Assembly (NCBI GenBank): GCA_001898855.1
Contig: MKVN01000008.1
Coordinates: 95,285 to 159,284 of the forward strand
Length of the DNA stretch: 64,000 nucleotides
Reading direction: 5' to 3'
Source: Micrococcales bacterium 73-13
GTDB taxonomy: Bacteria; Actinomycetota; Actinomycetes; Actinomycetales; Microbacteriaceae
Part shown: positions 43,615-53,244 of the stretch, piece after piece
Numbering within the stretch: the stretch's first letter is position 1
Layout: every line of letters begins with the position of its first letter
The notes under the pieces: model-generated
What the model was told of the DNA's origin: nothing
The model's input: the letters and a program-made list of their open reading frames with translations, nothing else
Database searches by the model: none
Made by a program: the position numbers and the translations under genes

Positions 43615-43780
43615 CAGCCGCAGTGCGGCGAAAGGCTTAGCAAGACCCCGCGCGAGAGTCCCGATGACTCCCGAAGCAGCGCGGACCAGGATTCGCGACC
43701 GCGACTCGCATGAGAGTGCGGAGGTCGGCGGCGCACGAGAGTACCGGACGGGTCCGCCCGCCCGATGAGGAGCACCACCG
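43615..43780 (+). promoter_or_regulatory. Structured 5' leader of rne
   Basis: The leader of about 165 bases can fold into at least one two-tier hairpin: outer stem CCGCGC (43648-43653) / GCGCGG (43679-43684) around inner stem GAGTC (43656-43660) / GACTC (43666-43670). In E. coli RNase E controls its own synthesis through its leader; a similar role here is only inferred. The ribosome site is GAGGAG shortly before the ATG. Confidence 0.5.
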
Positions 43781-45787
43781 ATGGTGGACATCGAGAATTC
43801 CCCGGCGGCCGCCGACGCCGTCCCGTCTTCGACCTCCCTGCTGTTCATGGCGCCCCCGCCGCTGCCGGAGGCGCCGGAGGCCGACGACCCCGGCGACGAT
43901 CCCGGCCTCGAGCCCGGTGGCGCCCGCCGCAGCCGGAGCCGCCGCCGCGGACGGGGCGACGGCGAGGCCCAGCCGGGCCAGGGCCAGCAGGGGCAGGGCC
44001 AGCCGAGCCAGCGCCAGCGCGCCCAGCGGCCCGCGCCCGAGCCGATCACCGAGCCGCAGCGGGTCAAGGGCTCGACGCGCCTCGAGGCGAAGAAGCAGCG
44101 CCGCCGTGACGGGCGCACCGACGGGCGGCGCCGGACCGTCGTCACGGAGAGCGAGTTCCTCGCCCGCCGCGAGGCGGTCGACCGGGCGATGGTGGTGCGC
44201 AGCAAGTACGACCGGATCCAGGTCGCGGTGCTCGAGGACGACGTGCTCGTCGAGCACTACGTGGCGAAGAGCCAGGAGGCCTCCCTCATCGGGAACATCT
44301 ACCTCGGCCGGGTGCAGAACGTGCTGCCCAGCATGGAGGCCGCGTTCGTCGACATCGGCCGCGGCCGCAACGCCGTGCTCTACTCCGGCGAGGTCGACTG
44401 GGACGCCGCGCTGGCGAGCGCCGACGGCGAGAAGCCGAAGCAGCAGGCCAAGCGCATCGAGCTCGCGCTGAAGCCCGGCGACCGGGTGCTCGTCCAGGTC
44501 ACCAAGGACCCGGTCGGGCACAAGGGCGCCCGGCTCACCTCGCAGATCTCGCTGCCGGGCCGCTACCTGGTGTACGTGCCCAACGGCTCGATGTCGGGCA
44601 TCTCCCGCAAGCTGCCGGACACGGAGCGCTCGCGGCTGAAGAAGATCCTCAAGGGCGTCCTGCCGGAGAGCGCCGGCGTCATCGTGCGCACCGCCGCCGA
44701 GGGCGCGACCGAGGAGCAGCTCACGCTCGACGTGCAGCGGCTCACCAACCAGTGGACGCACATCCAGCACGCCGTCGAGACCGCGAACGCGCCGGCGCTG
44801 CTGCACTCCGAGCCGGACCTGCTCGTCAAGATCATCCGCGACGTCTTCAACGAGGACTTCCAGCGCCTGGTCATCGAGGGCGAGGACGCGCACGAGGTCA
44901 TCTCCGAGTACCTCCAGGCGGTCGCCCCGGACCTGCTCGAGCGCGTGGTGCGCTACGAGGGCGCCGACTCGTTCAGCGAGTACCGGATCGCCGAGCAGAT
45001 CGACAAGGCGCTCGAGCGGAAGGTGTGGCTGCCGTCGGGCGGCTCGCTCGTCATCGACCGCACCGAGGCGATGACGGTCGTCGACGTCAACACCGGCAAG
45101 TTCGTCGGCCAGGGCGGCAACCTCGAGGAGACCGTCACGAGGAACAACCTCGAGGCGGCCGAGGAGATCGTGCGCCAGCTGCGGCTGCGCGACATCGGCG
45201 GGATCGTCGTCGTCGACTTCATCGACATGGTGCTCGAGTCGAACCGCGACCTCGTGCTGCGCCGGCTCGTCGAGTGCCTCTCGCGCGACCGCACGAAGCA
45301 CCAGGTCGCCGAGGTGACCTCCCTCGGGCTCGTGCAGATGACGCGCAAGAAGATCGGCCTCGGGCTGCTGGAGACGTTCTCCGAGCCGTGCGAGGTGTGC
45401 GCCGGTCGCGGCGTCATCGTGCACCACGAGCCGGTCGTCAAGCACCGCGCCGCGGACGGCGGCACGCGCAAGCGCTCCGGCCGCGGCGCCGCCGGCGGGG
45501 CGAGCGGCGTCAAGAACGGCGTCGGCTCGGCCGGCACCCACGCGATCACCGAGGACGTGCGCAACGCCCTCTCCAAGATCGCGAAGAGCACGATCCACGC
45601 GGAGGACGAGGCCGTCGAGGCCGCCGCACCGGTCGAGCCCGCGTCCGAGTCGGTCGGGCAGGGCTCCGGGGGAGCCGTCGAGGCCGCGCCGGCCGAGGCC
45701 GTGGCCGAGGAGCCCGCCGCGCCCGCCAAGCCGCGCCGCCGCCGCGCGTCGACCAAGGCTCCGGTCACCCCGGCCGAGTCGGCCTGA
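43781..45787 (+). CDS. rne: Ribonuclease E/G
   Basis: The main endonuclease of mRNA decay and rRNA/tRNA processing. The 668-residue protein has a disordered acidic and Gln/Arg-rich N-terminal segment (about 1-130), the S1 RNA-binding domain (ASLIGNIYLGRVQNVLPSMEAAF, from about residue 166), the catalytic DNase I-like domain with VIDRTEAMTVVDVNTGKFVG and IVVVDFIDMVLESNRD carrying the two metal-binding Asp, and the zinc-link CEVCAGRG near residue 536. A disordered Ala/Glu/Pro-rich C-terminal tail follows. This arrangement, with tails on both sides of the core, is usual in actinobacteria. Confidence 0.95.
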   Translation: MVDIENSPAAADAVPSSTSLLFMAPPPLPEAPEADDPGDDPGLEPGGARRSRSRRRGRGDGEAQPGQGQQGQGQPSQRQRAQRPAPEPITEPQRVKGSTRLEAKKQRRRDGRTDGRRRTVVTESEFLARREAVDRAMVVRSKYDRIQVAVLEDDVLVEHYVAKSQEASLIGNIYLGRVQNVLPSMEAAFVDIGRGRNAVLYSGEVDWDAALASADGEKPKQQAKRIELALKPGDRVLVQVTKDPVGHKGARLTSQISLPGRYLVYVPNGSMSGISRKLPDTERSRLKKILKGVLPESAGVIVRTAAEGATEEQLTLDVQRLTNQWTHIQHAVETANAPALLHSEPDLLVKIIRDVFNEDFQRLVIEGEDAHEVISEYLQAVAPDLLERVVRYEGADSFSEYRIAEQIDKALERKVWLPSGGSLVIDRTEAMTVVDVNTGKFVGQGGNLEETVTRNNLEAAEEIVRQLRLRDIGGIVVVDFIDMVLESNRDLVLRRLVECLSRDRTKHQVAEVTSLGLVQMTRKKIGLGLLETFSEPCEVCAGRGVIVHHEPVVKHRAADGGTRKRSGRGAAGGASGVKNGVGSAGTHAITEDVRNALSKIAKSTIHAEDEAVEAAAPVEPASESVGQGSGGAVEAAPAEAVAEEPAAPAKPRRRRASTKAPVTPAESA

Positions 45788-45812
45788 GCCCGGCGCCCGC
45801 TACGGTAGGCGC

Positions 45813-46301
45813 GTGGGGAGCCTCGAGGGCTGGAGCGAGTTCGGCGTCGCCATGGCCGGCGTCACCGGGGCGCTCGCCGGCCTGCTGATCGTCGCGATGT
45901 CGGTGAACATCGAGGTCATCGTGGCCTCGAGGACGCTGCCGGCGCGCGCGGGTGCCGCGATCGCGACGCTCGTGCTGACCGTGGCGGTGTCCTGCCTCAT
46001 GCTGATCCCGGGCACCAGCGGTCCGGTCTTCGGCGTCGAGGTGCTCGTCGGCACGGCGGCGGCCTGGGTCTTCGAGCTGCTGGCCGTCCGCCGCGTCCTC
46101 CGCTCCGACGAGTCGCAGCTGCGCTCGCGGTCCGGCGTGCTGGCGCTCGGCGTGCTGCCGCTGGCGGCGTTCACCGTCGGCGGCGCGCTGCTGGTCGCCG
46201 GCGTCGCGGCCGGCATGGTCGTGGTCGCCGTCGCCTGCGTGCTCGCGATCACCGCGGCGGTCGCGATCTCCTGGGTCACGCTCGTCGAGGTCCGCCGCTA
46301 G
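45813..46301 (+). CDS. Small polytopic membrane protein of unknown function
   Basis: A 162-residue protein with about five predicted helices (GVAMAGVTGALAGLLIVAMSV, AAIATLVLTVAVSCLMLIPG, VLVGTAAAWVFELLAV, GVLPLAAFTVGGALLVAGVA, VVVAVACVLAITAAVAISWV). The GTG start is six bases after TACGGT, a leaderless arrangement. No family was recognised and no function is proposed. Confidence 0.75.
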   Translation: MGSLEGWSEFGVAMAGVTGALAGLLIVAMSVNIEVIVASRTLPARAGAAIATLVLTVAVSCLMLIPGTSGPVFGVEVLVGTAAAWVFELLAVRRVLRSDESQLRSRSGVLALGVLPLAAFTVGGALLVAGVAAGMVVVAVACVLAITAAVAISWVTLVEVRR

Positions 46302-46337
46302 CGGGCCGGCGCCCGACCGTGCCCGCGGGTCGCCTGC

Positions 46338-46598
46338 TCAGCGGTCGCGGGCGCGCACCCGCAGACCGCTCGCGATGAGACGGCGGGTGAGCTCGTTGGC
46401 GCTGACCAGGCGGGCGCCGAGCTCCACCAGCTGGTGCTGGCGCTCGGCGGGGTAGTCGTAGTGGTCGAGGTCGAAGCCGCGCTCCGGGAAGCCGGCGCCG
46501 CGCGCGAACGCGTGCAGCTCCTCGAGCGAGGCGTCGCTGACGACGTGCCCCCAGATCCGGCCGTGCCGCGGCCACATCGGCTCGTCGATGAGGATCAC
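46338..46598 (-). CDS. DUF4031-like protein
   Basis: An 86-residue protein matching the DUF4031 pattern: MILIDEPMWPRHGRIWGHVVSD at the start, then ELHAFARGAGFPERGFDLDHYDYPAERQHQLVELGA (divided by the conserved HYDYP). The many His, Asp and Trp residues suggest a metal or nucleic-acid site, but no function is known. The GTG start follows GGGGAG. It lies on the strand opposite to rplU. Confidence 0.85.
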   Translation of the reverse strand: MILIDEPMWPRHGRIWGHVVSDASLEELHAFARGAGFPERGFDLDHYDYPAERQHQLVELGARLVSANELTRRLIASGLRVRARDR

Positions 46599-46617
46599 CT
46601 CCCCATCCTGCCGTGGT

Positions 46618-46646
46618 TTGCCGGAGCGGGGCGTCTCGGCTATTCT
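46618..46646 (+). promoter_or_regulatory. Promoter of the rplU-rpmA operon
   Basis: TTGCCG (46618-46623), a 17-base spacer and TATTCT (46641-46646) make a good housekeeping promoter. The leader that follows contains the hairpin CGCGG-CTCCG-CCGCG and could be a ribosomal-protein leader, but no known L21 leader motif was recognised. Confidence 0.75.
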
Positions 46647-46712
46647 TGAACGTCGGTGTCCGCGGCTCCGCCGCGTCAGACACGAGTCAGGCTTCTTCAG
46701 ATGGGACCACCA

Positions 46713-47021
46713 ATGGTGTACGCGATCGTCCGCGCCGGCGCACGGCAGGAGAAGGTCGAGGTCGGCACGGTCGTCGTGCTCGACCGGCAGCAGGCGAACG
46801 TCGGCGACACGATCTCGCTCGCGCCGGTGCTCGTCGTCGACGGCGACAAGGTCACCAGCGACGCCAAGGCCCTAGCGAAGGTCAAGGTCGAGGCCGAGGT
46901 GGTGCGCGAGGAGCGCGGTCCGAAGATCGTCATCCAGAAGTTCAAGAACAAGACCGGGTACAAGAAGCGCCAGGGCCACCGCCAGGACCTCACCCGCGTC
47001 AAGATCACGAAGATCGCGTAA
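46713..47021 (+). CDS. rplU: 50S ribosomal protein L21
   Basis: A 102-residue large-subunit protein. [18 protein letters not shown] at the N-terminus and the closing block [26 protein letters not shown] are the L21 signature. It starts the rplU-rpmA pair, with obg following after about 130 bases. Confidence 0.98.
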   Translation: MVYAIVRAGARQEKVEVGTVVVLDRQQANVGDTISLAPVLVVDGDKVTSDAKALAKVKVEAEVVREERGPKIVIQKFKNKTGYKKRQGHRQDLTRVKITKIA

Positions 47022-47036
47022 GGGGCTGAGCACCGA

Positions 47037-47291
47037 ATGGCACACAAGAAGGGCGCGAGCTCCTCGAAGAACGGCCGCGACTCGAACTCGCAGCGCCTCG
47101 GCGTCAAGCGCTTCGGCGGCCAGGTCGTCAAGGCCGGCGAGATCATCGTCCGCCAGCGCGGCACCCACTTCCACCCCGGCGCGAACGTCGGCCGCGGCAA
47201 GGACGACACGCTGTTCGCCCTCGAGGCCGGCGCCGTCGAGTTCGGCAGCAAGGGCGGCCGCAAGGTCGTCAACATCGTCGTGGGCGCGTAG
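47037..47291 (+). CDS. rpmA: 50S ribosomal protein L27
   Basis: An 84-residue large-subunit protein whose N-terminus reaches the peptidyl-transferase centre. [25 protein letters not shown] is the L27 start (shown in part), followed by [28 protein letters not shown]. There is no N-terminal extension of the Firmicutes type. It starts 15 bases after rplU. Confidence 0.98.
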   Translation: MAHKKGASSSKNGRDSNSQRLGVKRFGGQVVKAGEIIVRQRGTHFHPGANVGRGKDDTLFALEAGAVEFGSKGGRKVVNIVVGA

Positions 47292-47420
47292 CCGGCCGAG
47301 ACGGTGATCGGGCAGCGGGTGCGGCCCGCGTCTCGGGCTCACCGTTCGAGCGACTCGTAGGCTGGTCTCGGGACGTCGCCCACGGCGGCTCCTCGACCAG
47401 CGGGTTCCCAGGAGAACGTC

Positions 47421-48929
47421 ATGGCGCAGTTCGTCGACCAGGTGACGCTCCACCTCGCCGCCGGCGACGGCGGCGACGGGTGCGTCTCGGTGCGCCGCGA
47501 GAAGTTCAAGCCCCTGGCCGGCCCCGACGGCGGCAACGGCGGCGACGGCGGCGACGTCGTGCTCGTCGCCGACCCGCAGGAGACGACGCTGCTGACGCTC
47601 AAGTACGCGCCGCACCGACGCGCGGGCGGCGGCGCGGCCGGCGCCGGCGACCTGCGCCACGGTGCGAGCGGCGCCGACACGGTGCTGTCCGTCCCGGTCG
47701 GCACCGTCGTCAAGGACGAGGCCGGCGAGCTGCTCGCCGACCTCGACGAGCCCGGACTGCGGTTCGTCGTCGCGCCCGGCGGGCAGGGCGGTCTCGGGAA
47801 CGCCGCGCTGGCGACGGCCAGGCGCAAGGCGCCCGGCTTCGCGCTGAAGGGGACGCCGGGGTTTTCCGGCGACGTGCTGCTCGAGCTGAAGACGGTCGCC
47901 GACGTCGCACTGGTCGGCTACCCGTCCGCCGGCAAGTCGAGCCTGATCGCGGCGCTCTCCGCGGCGCGGCCGAAGATCGCCGACTACCCGTTCACGACGC
48001 TGCACCCGAACCTCGGCGTCGTCGAGGCCGGGGCGACCCGGTACACGATCGCCGACGTCCCCGGCCTCATCGAGGGCGCGAGCGAGGGCAGGGGGCTCGG
48101 CCTCGAGTTCCTGCGCCACGTCGAGCGCTGCTCCGCGCTGCTGCACGTCCTCGACTGCGCGACGCTCGAGCCGGGCCGGGACCCGATCTCCGACCTCGAC
48201 ACGATCCTCCGGGAGCTCGCCGCGTATCCGGTGCCGGAGGGCCAGCTCCCGCTCCTGGAGCGTCCGCAGCTGGTCGCGCTGAACAAGATCGACGTGCCGG
48301 ACGGCCGCGAGCTCGCCGACTTCGTCCGGCCCGAGCTCGAGGCGCGCGGATACCGGGTGTTCGAGGTGTCGGCGGTCTCCCGCGAGGGGCTGCGCGAGCT
48401 GAGCTTCGCGCTCGCCGAGCTGGTCGTCGCGGACCGCGCGGCGAAGGCGGCCGCCTCGGCGCAGCGCCCGCGGATCGTGATCCGGCCGCGCGCGGTCGAC
48501 GCGCGGGACTTCGAGATCCGCGTCGAGGGCGGCACCACGACCCTCTACCGGGTGCTCGGCGCGAAGCCGGAGCGCTGGGTCGCACAGACCGACTTCGACA
48601 ACGACGAGGCCGTCGGCTACCTGGCGGACCGGCTCGCCCGGCTCGGCGTCGAGGACGAGCTGTTCCGGCTCGGCGCGACCCCCGGTGCGACCGTGAAGAT
48701 CGGGCGCGGCGGGCGCGAGGTCACCTTCGACTGGGAGCCGACGCTCACGAGCGCGGCCGAGCTCGTGCGGAGCCCGCGCGGGACCGACGCCCGCGTCGAC
48801 GGCGGCTCGGGTCGGCGCACGACGAGGCAGCGCCAGGAGGAGTACCACGCCTGGATGGACGCGAAGGCGGCGGCGCGCGCGGAGCTCGAGGCCGAGCGCG
48901 AAGGCGGATACTGGAGCGACGATGACTGA
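47421..48929 (+). CDS. obg: GTPase Obg/CgtA
   Basis: An essential GTPase for 50S assembly and stress signalling. The 502-residue protein has the Gly-rich Obg fold (residues 1-158; [21 protein letters not shown] repeats), the G domain with [14 protein letters not shown] (G1, near 167), [20 protein letters not shown] (G3), [12 protein letters not shown] (G4) and EVSAVSREG (G5), and the C-terminal OCT domain with a charged tail typical of actinobacteria. The ATG follows CCAGGAGAACGTC. It overlaps proB by 8 bases. Confidence 0.97.
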   Translation: MAQFVDQVTLHLAAGDGGDGCVSVRREKFKPLAGPDGGNGGDGGDVVLVADPQETTLLTLKYAPHRRAGGGAAGAGDLRHGASGADTVLSVPVGTVVKDEAGELLADLDEPGLRFVVAPGGQGGLGNAALATARRKAPGFALKGTPGFSGDVLLELKTVADVALVGYPSAGKSSLIAALSAARPKIADYPFTTLHPNLGVVEAGATRYTIADVPGLIEGASEGRGLGLEFLRHVERCSALLHVLDCATLEPGRDPISDLDTILRELAAYPVPEGQLPLLERPQLVALNKIDVPDGRELADFVRPELEARGYRVFEVSAVSREGLRELSFALAELVVADRAAKAAASAQRPRIVIRPRAVDARDFEIRVEGGTTTLYRVLGAKPERWVAQTDFDNDEAVGYLADRLARLGVEDELFRLGATPGATVKIGRGGREVTFDWEPTLTSAAELVRSPRGTDARVDGGSGRRTTRQRQEEYHAWMDAKAAARAELEAEREGGYWSDDD

Positions 48930-49782
48930 GGAGGAGCCCGCCGTGCAGCGGCGCATCGAGAGCCCGACCACCGGCTCCCTCCCGCTGGTCAGCGCGGTGG
49001 AGCGCCACGAGCACATTCCCGCCGCGCCGCGCATCGTCGTCAAGGTCGGCTCGTCGAGCATCACCGGCGAGCACGTCGGGCAGATCGACACGCTCGTCGA
49101 CGCCCTCGCCGAGGCGCACGGCCGCGGCTCGGAGGTGATCCTCGTCTCCTCCGGCGCGATCGCCAGCGCGATGCCGCTGCTCGACCTCGCCGGGCGGCCA
49201 GCGGACCTCGCGACGCAGCAGGCCGCCGCGGCGGTCGGGCAGAGCCTGCTCATGTGGCGCTATCAGACCAGCCTCGACCGGTACCGGATCGTCGCCGGCC
49301 AGATCCTGCTGACGGCGGGCGACATGGAGAACCCGGCCCACCGCTCGAACGCGCGACGGGCGATCGAGCGGCTGCTCGGGCTGCGGGTGCTGCCGATCGT
49401 CAACGAGAACGACACGGTCGCGACCCAGGAGATCCGCTTCGGCGACAACGACCGGCTCGCCGCGCTGGTCAGCGTCCTCGTCCGCGCGGACGTGCTGGTG
49501 CTGCTCTCCGACGTCGACGCGCTGTACACCCGGCCGCCGAGCGAGCCGGGGGCGGTGCGGATCGAGCACGTGCCGCACGACGACGACCTGCGCGCCGTCG
49601 CGTTCGGCGACGTCGGCGCCGCCGGCGTCGGCACCGGGGGAGCCTCGACGAAGGTCGCCGCCGCGAAGTACGCCGCCGCACACGGCATCCCGACGCTGCT
49701 CGCCGAGACCGGCTCGGTCGCCCGCGCGCTGAGCGGCGAGCGCCTCGGCACGTGGTTCCAGGCGGCTCCCCTCGAGGCCTGA
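48922..49782 (+). CDS. proB: Glutamate 5-kinase, short form without PUA domain
   Basis: First enzyme of proline synthesis (glutamate to gamma-glutamyl phosphate). The 286-residue protein begins with about 35 extra residues before [13 protein letters not shown]. The amino-acid kinase core shows [52 protein letters not shown] and [16 protein letters not shown]. The PUA RNA-binding domain seen in the E. coli enzyme (367 residues) is absent, as in some other bacteria. Coupled to obg by overlap; the next proline gene, proA, is separated by an MFS gene on the other strand. Confidence 0.95.
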   Translation: MTEEEPAVQRRIESPTTGSLPLVSAVERHEHIPAAPRIVVKVGSSSITGEHVGQIDTLVDALAEAHGRGSEVILVSSGAIASAMPLLDLAGRPADLATQQAAAAVGQSLLMWRYQTSLDRYRIVAGQILLTAGDMENPAHRSNARRAIERLLGLRVLPIVNENDTVATQEIRFGDNDRLAALVSVLVRADVLVLLSDVDALYTRPPSEPGAVRIEHVPHDDDLRAVAFGDVGAAGVGTGGASTKVAAAKYAAAHGIPTLLAETGSVARALSGERLGTWFQAAPLEA

Positions 49783-49791
49783 GCGCCCCGA

Positions 49792-50982
49792 TCAGCCGAC
49801 CCGCGCCGCGTCCCGCTCCGCGGCCGCCCGCGGCACGACGGGCACCGCCGCGAGCGGGGCGATCGCGACGAGCGCCCAGGCGATCGGGTAGCCGACCAGG
49901 CCGATCAGCCCGCCGACCGCCGGCGGCACGATCGCGGCGGCGAGGAACTGGCCGGTGTTCTGCACCCCGAGCGCGCGCCCCGACCAGCGCGGCCCGGAGT
50001 ACTCGGCGACCGCGGTGAAGGCGAGGCCGTTGTCGGCGACCGAGATGCAGCTCGCGACGACGTAGGCGGTCGCGGCGGCGATCGGCCAGTCCAGCCAGCC
50101 GAAGGCCGCGGTGAGCAGCATCGTCGCGATCCCGGCGATCGCGACCCAGCGCAGCGGTCGCAGCCGGGATCCCGTCCGGTCGCTCCAGACCCCGGCGAGG
50201 ATCCGGCCGCTCGCGCCGAGCAGCTGGGAGATCGCCAAGACGAGACCGGCGGCGAGCGGGTCCCAGCCGAAGCCGGCGGTGAACCACACCAGCCCGAAGG
50301 TCGACAGCGCGAACTGCGGGACGACCAGCAGCACCGAGACGGCGTGCACGCGGTGCAGGAACGCCGAGCCGCGATACGGGTTGGCCGTCGCCGCGGTCTC
50401 CCGCCGCGGTGCCCGCGCGGGGTCGACGACCAGCAGCGCGCACAGCACCAGGCTCGCCAGGCTCATCGCTCCGCCGAGCGCGAGCGCGGCCGGGATGCCG
50501 CCGGCGCTCGCGAGCGAGGGCACCGCGAGCGAGGCGACGGCGATGCCGAGCGGCTGGCAGGTCTGCCGGATGCCCATCGCGAGCCCGCGCCGCTCGGGCG
50601 GGAACCAGCCGACGATGAGGCGCCCGCTCGCCGCGTTCGTGCAGGCCGACAGCCCGCCGGAGAGGACGAGAGCGACCCCGAGCAGCGCGAAGCCCCCGGC
50701 CAGCATCGAGAGCGCGACGGCGACGGTGCAGGCGGCGAGCCCGACCAGCAGGATCCGCCGCTCGCCCCAGCGGTCGGTGGCGGCGCCCCAGGCGACGAGC
50801 GTGAGCACGAGGCCGAGGTTCGGCGCGGCCGCGAGCAGGCCGGCCTCGGCGAGGGAGAGGCCGCGCTCCGAGTGCAGCAGCGGGATGAGGAACGCGGGGG
50901 TGGCGGCGACCACGGTCGTCGAGGTCTGGGCGACGACCGCGGTCGCCAGCATCAGCCAAGGTCGGGGACGGCGGGAGGGCAT
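49792..50982 (-). CDS. MFS transporter
   Basis: A 396-residue major facilitator with 12 predicted helices. The ATG at 50982 (MPSRRPRPWLMLATAVVAQ) is chosen because the frame upstream of it is low-complexity and GC-biased. The loop 2-3 motif is seen in LVAWGAATDRWGERRIL, and the repeat in the second half in RILAGVWSDRTGSRL. Such cyanate/nitrate-like or drug-type MFS proteins cannot be assigned a substrate from sequence alone. The gene lies on the opposite strand between proB and proA. Confidence 0.9.
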   Translation of the reverse strand: MPSRRPRPWLMLATAVVAQTSTTVVAATPAFLIPLLHSERGLSLAEAGLLAAAPNLGLVLTLVAWGAATDRWGERRILLVGLAACTVAVALSMLAGGFALLGVALVLSGGLSACTNAASGRLIVGWFPPERRGLAMGIRQTCQPLGIAVASLAVPSLASAGGIPAALALGGAMSLASLVLCALLVVDPARAPRRETAATANPYRGSAFLHRVHAVSVLLVVPQFALSTFGLVWFTAGFGWDPLAAGLVLAISQLLGASGRILAGVWSDRTGSRLRPLRWVAIAGIATMLLTAAFGWLDWPIAAATAYVVASCISVADNGLAFTAVAEYSGPRWSGRALGVQNTGQFLAAAIVPPAVGGLIGLVGYPIAWALVAIAPLAAVPVVPRAAAERDAARVG

Positions 50983-51125
50983 GCGGCGGGCTTCCGGTCG
51001 GATCGGCGGACCGGCAGGGCGGCGGCACCGCGTGCAGGGTGCCGGTCGGTTCAGGCCCTGCCGCGGCTCCGAAGGCGGAGTCCACGGGACATGGCGCCAC
51101 GGTACCACGCGCGTAGACTCGGCCC

Positions 51126-52388
51126 ATGACGACGCGGACCGCCCTGAGCCTGACCGACAAGCTCTCGCTCGCCCGGGAGGCCTCCCGGGCGCTCGCGCAG
51201 GCGTCGACGGCTCGGAAGAACGCGGGGCTCGAGGCGATCGCCCAGGCGGTCGAGGCCGGCGCCGACCGGATCCTCCCGGCGAACGAGCTCGACCTCGCGA
51301 ACGGCCGGGAGAACGGCATGTCCGCCGGTCTCGTCGACCGGCTCACGCTGACCGAGGCGCGGCTCGAGGGCCTCGCGAGCGCGGTCCGCGAGATCGCGCA
51401 GCTGGCCGACCCGGTCGGCGACGTGGTCCGCGGGTCCTCGCTGCCGAACGGGCTGCAGCTGACCCAGGTGCGCGTCCCGTTCGGCGTCATCGGGGCGATC
51501 TACGAGGCCCGGCCGAACGTCACGATCGACATCGCCTCCCTCGCCCTGAAGTCCGGCAACGCGACGGTGCTGCGCGGCGGCTCCGCGGCGGAGCACACCA
51601 ACCGCGTGCTCGTCGGCATCATCCAGGACGCGCTCGAGTCGACCGGGCTGCCGCGCGACGCGGTGCAGACGATCGACGAGTTCGGCCGCGAGGGCGCCAC
51701 CCAGCTGATGGCCGCTCGGGGGTACGTCGACGTGCTCATCCCGCGGGGCAGCCAGGGGCTCATCGACGCGGTCGTGCGCGAGTCGAAGGTGCCGGTGATC
51801 GAGACCGGCGCCGGCGTCGTGCACGTCTACCTGGACGAGTCGGCCGACGAGGCGATGGCGGTCGACATCGTCGTGAACGCGAAGGTGCAGCGGCCCTCGG
51901 TCTGCAACGCGGCGGAGACGCTGCTCGTGCACCGCGACGCGGCGGACCGGCTGGTCCCGCCGGTGCTCGCCGCGCTCGCCGCCCGGAACGTCCGGCTGCA
52001 CGCCGACGAGCGGGCGCGGGCGCTGCACGCCGACGCGGTGCCGGTGACCGAGGAGGACTACGCGATCGAGCACATGGCGCTCGAGATGAACGTGCGGGTC
52101 GTCGACGACCTGGACGAGGCGCTCGACCACATCCGCCGGTACTCGACGAGGCACACCGAGGCGATCGTCACGAACGACTACGCGCGGGCCGAGCGCTTCC
52201 TCGCCGAGGTCGACGCCGCGGTGGTGATGGTGAACGCCTCGACCCGGTTCACCGACGGCGGCGAGTTCGGCTTCGGTGCGGAGGTCGGCATCTCGACGCA
52301 GAAGCTGCACGCGCGCGGGCCGATGGGACTGCCGGAGCTGACGAGCACGAAGTGGATCGTGCGCGGCTCCGGGCAGGTCCGCGGCTAG
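51126..52388 (+). CDS. proA: Gamma-glutamyl phosphate reductase
   Basis: Second enzyme of proline synthesis (gamma-glutamyl phosphate to glutamate semialdehyde). The 420-residue aldehyde-dehydrogenase-fold protein has RVPFGVIGAIYEARPNVTIDIASLALKSGNA (NADPH and substrate region), the catalytic Cys in QRPSVCNAAETLLVH, and FGFGAEVGISTQKLHARGPMGL near the C-terminus. The ATG is six bases after TAGACT (51114-51119): a leaderless mRNA with its own promoter. Its TAG stop forms part of the next promoter. Confidence 0.97.
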   Translation: MTTRTALSLTDKLSLAREASRALAQASTARKNAGLEAIAQAVEAGADRILPANELDLANGRENGMSAGLVDRLTLTEARLEGLASAVREIAQLADPVGDVVRGSSLPNGLQLTQVRVPFGVIGAIYEARPNVTIDIASLALKSGNATVLRGGSAAEHTNRVLVGIIQDALESTGLPRDAVQTIDEFGREGATQLMAARGYVDVLIPRGSQGLIDAVVRESKVPVIETGAGVVHVYLDESADEAMAVDIVVNAKVQRPSVCNAAETLLVHRDAADRLVPPVLAALAARNVRLHADERARALHADAVPVTEEDYAIEHMALEMNVRVVDDLDEALDHIRRYSTRHTEAIVTNDYARAERFLAEVDAAVVMVNASTRFTDGGEFGFGAEVGISTQKLHARGPMGLPELTSTKWIVRGSGQVRG

Positions 52389-52391
52389 GAT
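52386..52391 (+). promoter_or_regulatory. -10 element built on the proA stop codon
   Basis: TAGGAT begins with the proA stop codon TAG and ends six bases before the ATG of the next small gene. Same arrangement as at 25971. Confidence 0.55.
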
Positions 52392-52397
52392 TGCCGC

Positions 52398-52610
52398 ATG
52401 ACGCTCTCGCTCGTCCTCGCCGCCGAAGAGCACGCACCCCAGGCGCTCGCGCTCCCGATCTGGGCGTTCCCCACGATCGCCGCGCTGTTCTTCGCGGTCG
52501 GCGCCATCATCGTGTTCACCTACCGTGACGTGGCGAACCGGCACTCGCACAAGCACGCCGCCGGCGCGGCGCACGAGGACCACGACGCGCACGGCGGTCA
52601 CGGCCACTAG
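52398..52610 (+). CDS. Small membrane protein with His-rich tail
   Basis: A 70-residue protein with one transmembrane helix ([21 protein letters not shown], residues about 22-42) and a tail holding nine His among mixed Ala/Asp/Gly ([19 protein letters not shown] and on). The tail could bind Ni, Zn or Cu on the inside of the membrane. The start has a leaderless-type promoter. Short proteins of this kind precede nadD in related actinobacteria by my recollection; no function is proposed. Confidence 0.75.
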   Translation: MTLSLVLAAEEHAPQALALPIWAFPTIAALFFAVGAIIVFTYRDVANRHSHKHAAGAAHEDHDAHGGHGH

Positions 52611-52626
52611 GCCCGAGGCGTCTGCG

Positions 52627-53244
52627 GTGGCCCAGCAGCCGGGGGAGCCGGTCGAAGCGCGTCGCGCCCGGATCGGCATCATGGGCGGCACGTTCGACCC
52701 GATCCATCACGGCCACCTGGTGGCCGCGAGCGAGGTCGCGCAGCAGTTCGACCTCGACGAGGTGGTGTTCGTCCCCACCGGCCAGCCGTATCTGAAGTCG
52801 GCGGTCTCGGAGGGCGAGCACCGCTACCTGATGACCGTCATCGCGACGGCGGCGAATCCGCGGTTCACGGTCAGCCGCGTCGACATCGAGCGGGAGGGGC
52901 CGACCTACACGGCGGACACGCTCGCCGACGTGCAGCGGCTGTATCCCGACGCCGAGCTGTTCTTCATCACCGGCGCCGACGCGGTCGCCCAGATCCTCGA
53001 CTGGAAGGACGTCGACCGGATCTGGGAGCTCGCGCACCTGGTCGCGGTGTCCCGGCCGGGCCATCGGCTCACGATCTCCGGCCTGCCGGCGGACCGCGTC
53101 TCCTCGCTCGAGGTGCCGGCGCTCGCCATCTCCTCGACGGACTGCCGGGCGCGCGTCGCCAAGGGCTGGCCGGTCTGGTATCTCGTGCCCGACGGTGTCG
53201 TCCAGTACATCGCCAAGCACCGGCTGTATCGTGGGAGCGCATGA
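52627..53244 (+). CDS. nadD: Nicotinate-nucleotide adenylyltransferase
   Basis: Makes deamido-NAD from nicotinate mononucleotide and ATP. The 205-residue protein has the nucleotidyltransferase signature [21 protein letters not shown] near residue 18, [37 protein letters not shown] and the C-terminal [25 protein letters not shown] containing the ISST(D) motif. The GTG at 52627 is an inferred start; homology starts at about residue 15. It overlaps the next gene by 4 bases. Confidence 0.95.
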   Translation: MAQQPGEPVEARRARIGIMGGTFDPIHHGHLVAASEVAQQFDLDEVVFVPTGQPYLKSAVSEGEHRYLMTVIATAANPRFTVSRVDIEREGPTYTADTLADVQRLYPDAELFFITGADAVAQILDWKDVDRIWELAHLVAVSRPGHRLTISGLPADRVSSLEVPALAISSTDCRARVAKGWPVWYLVPDGVVQYIAKHRLYRGSA

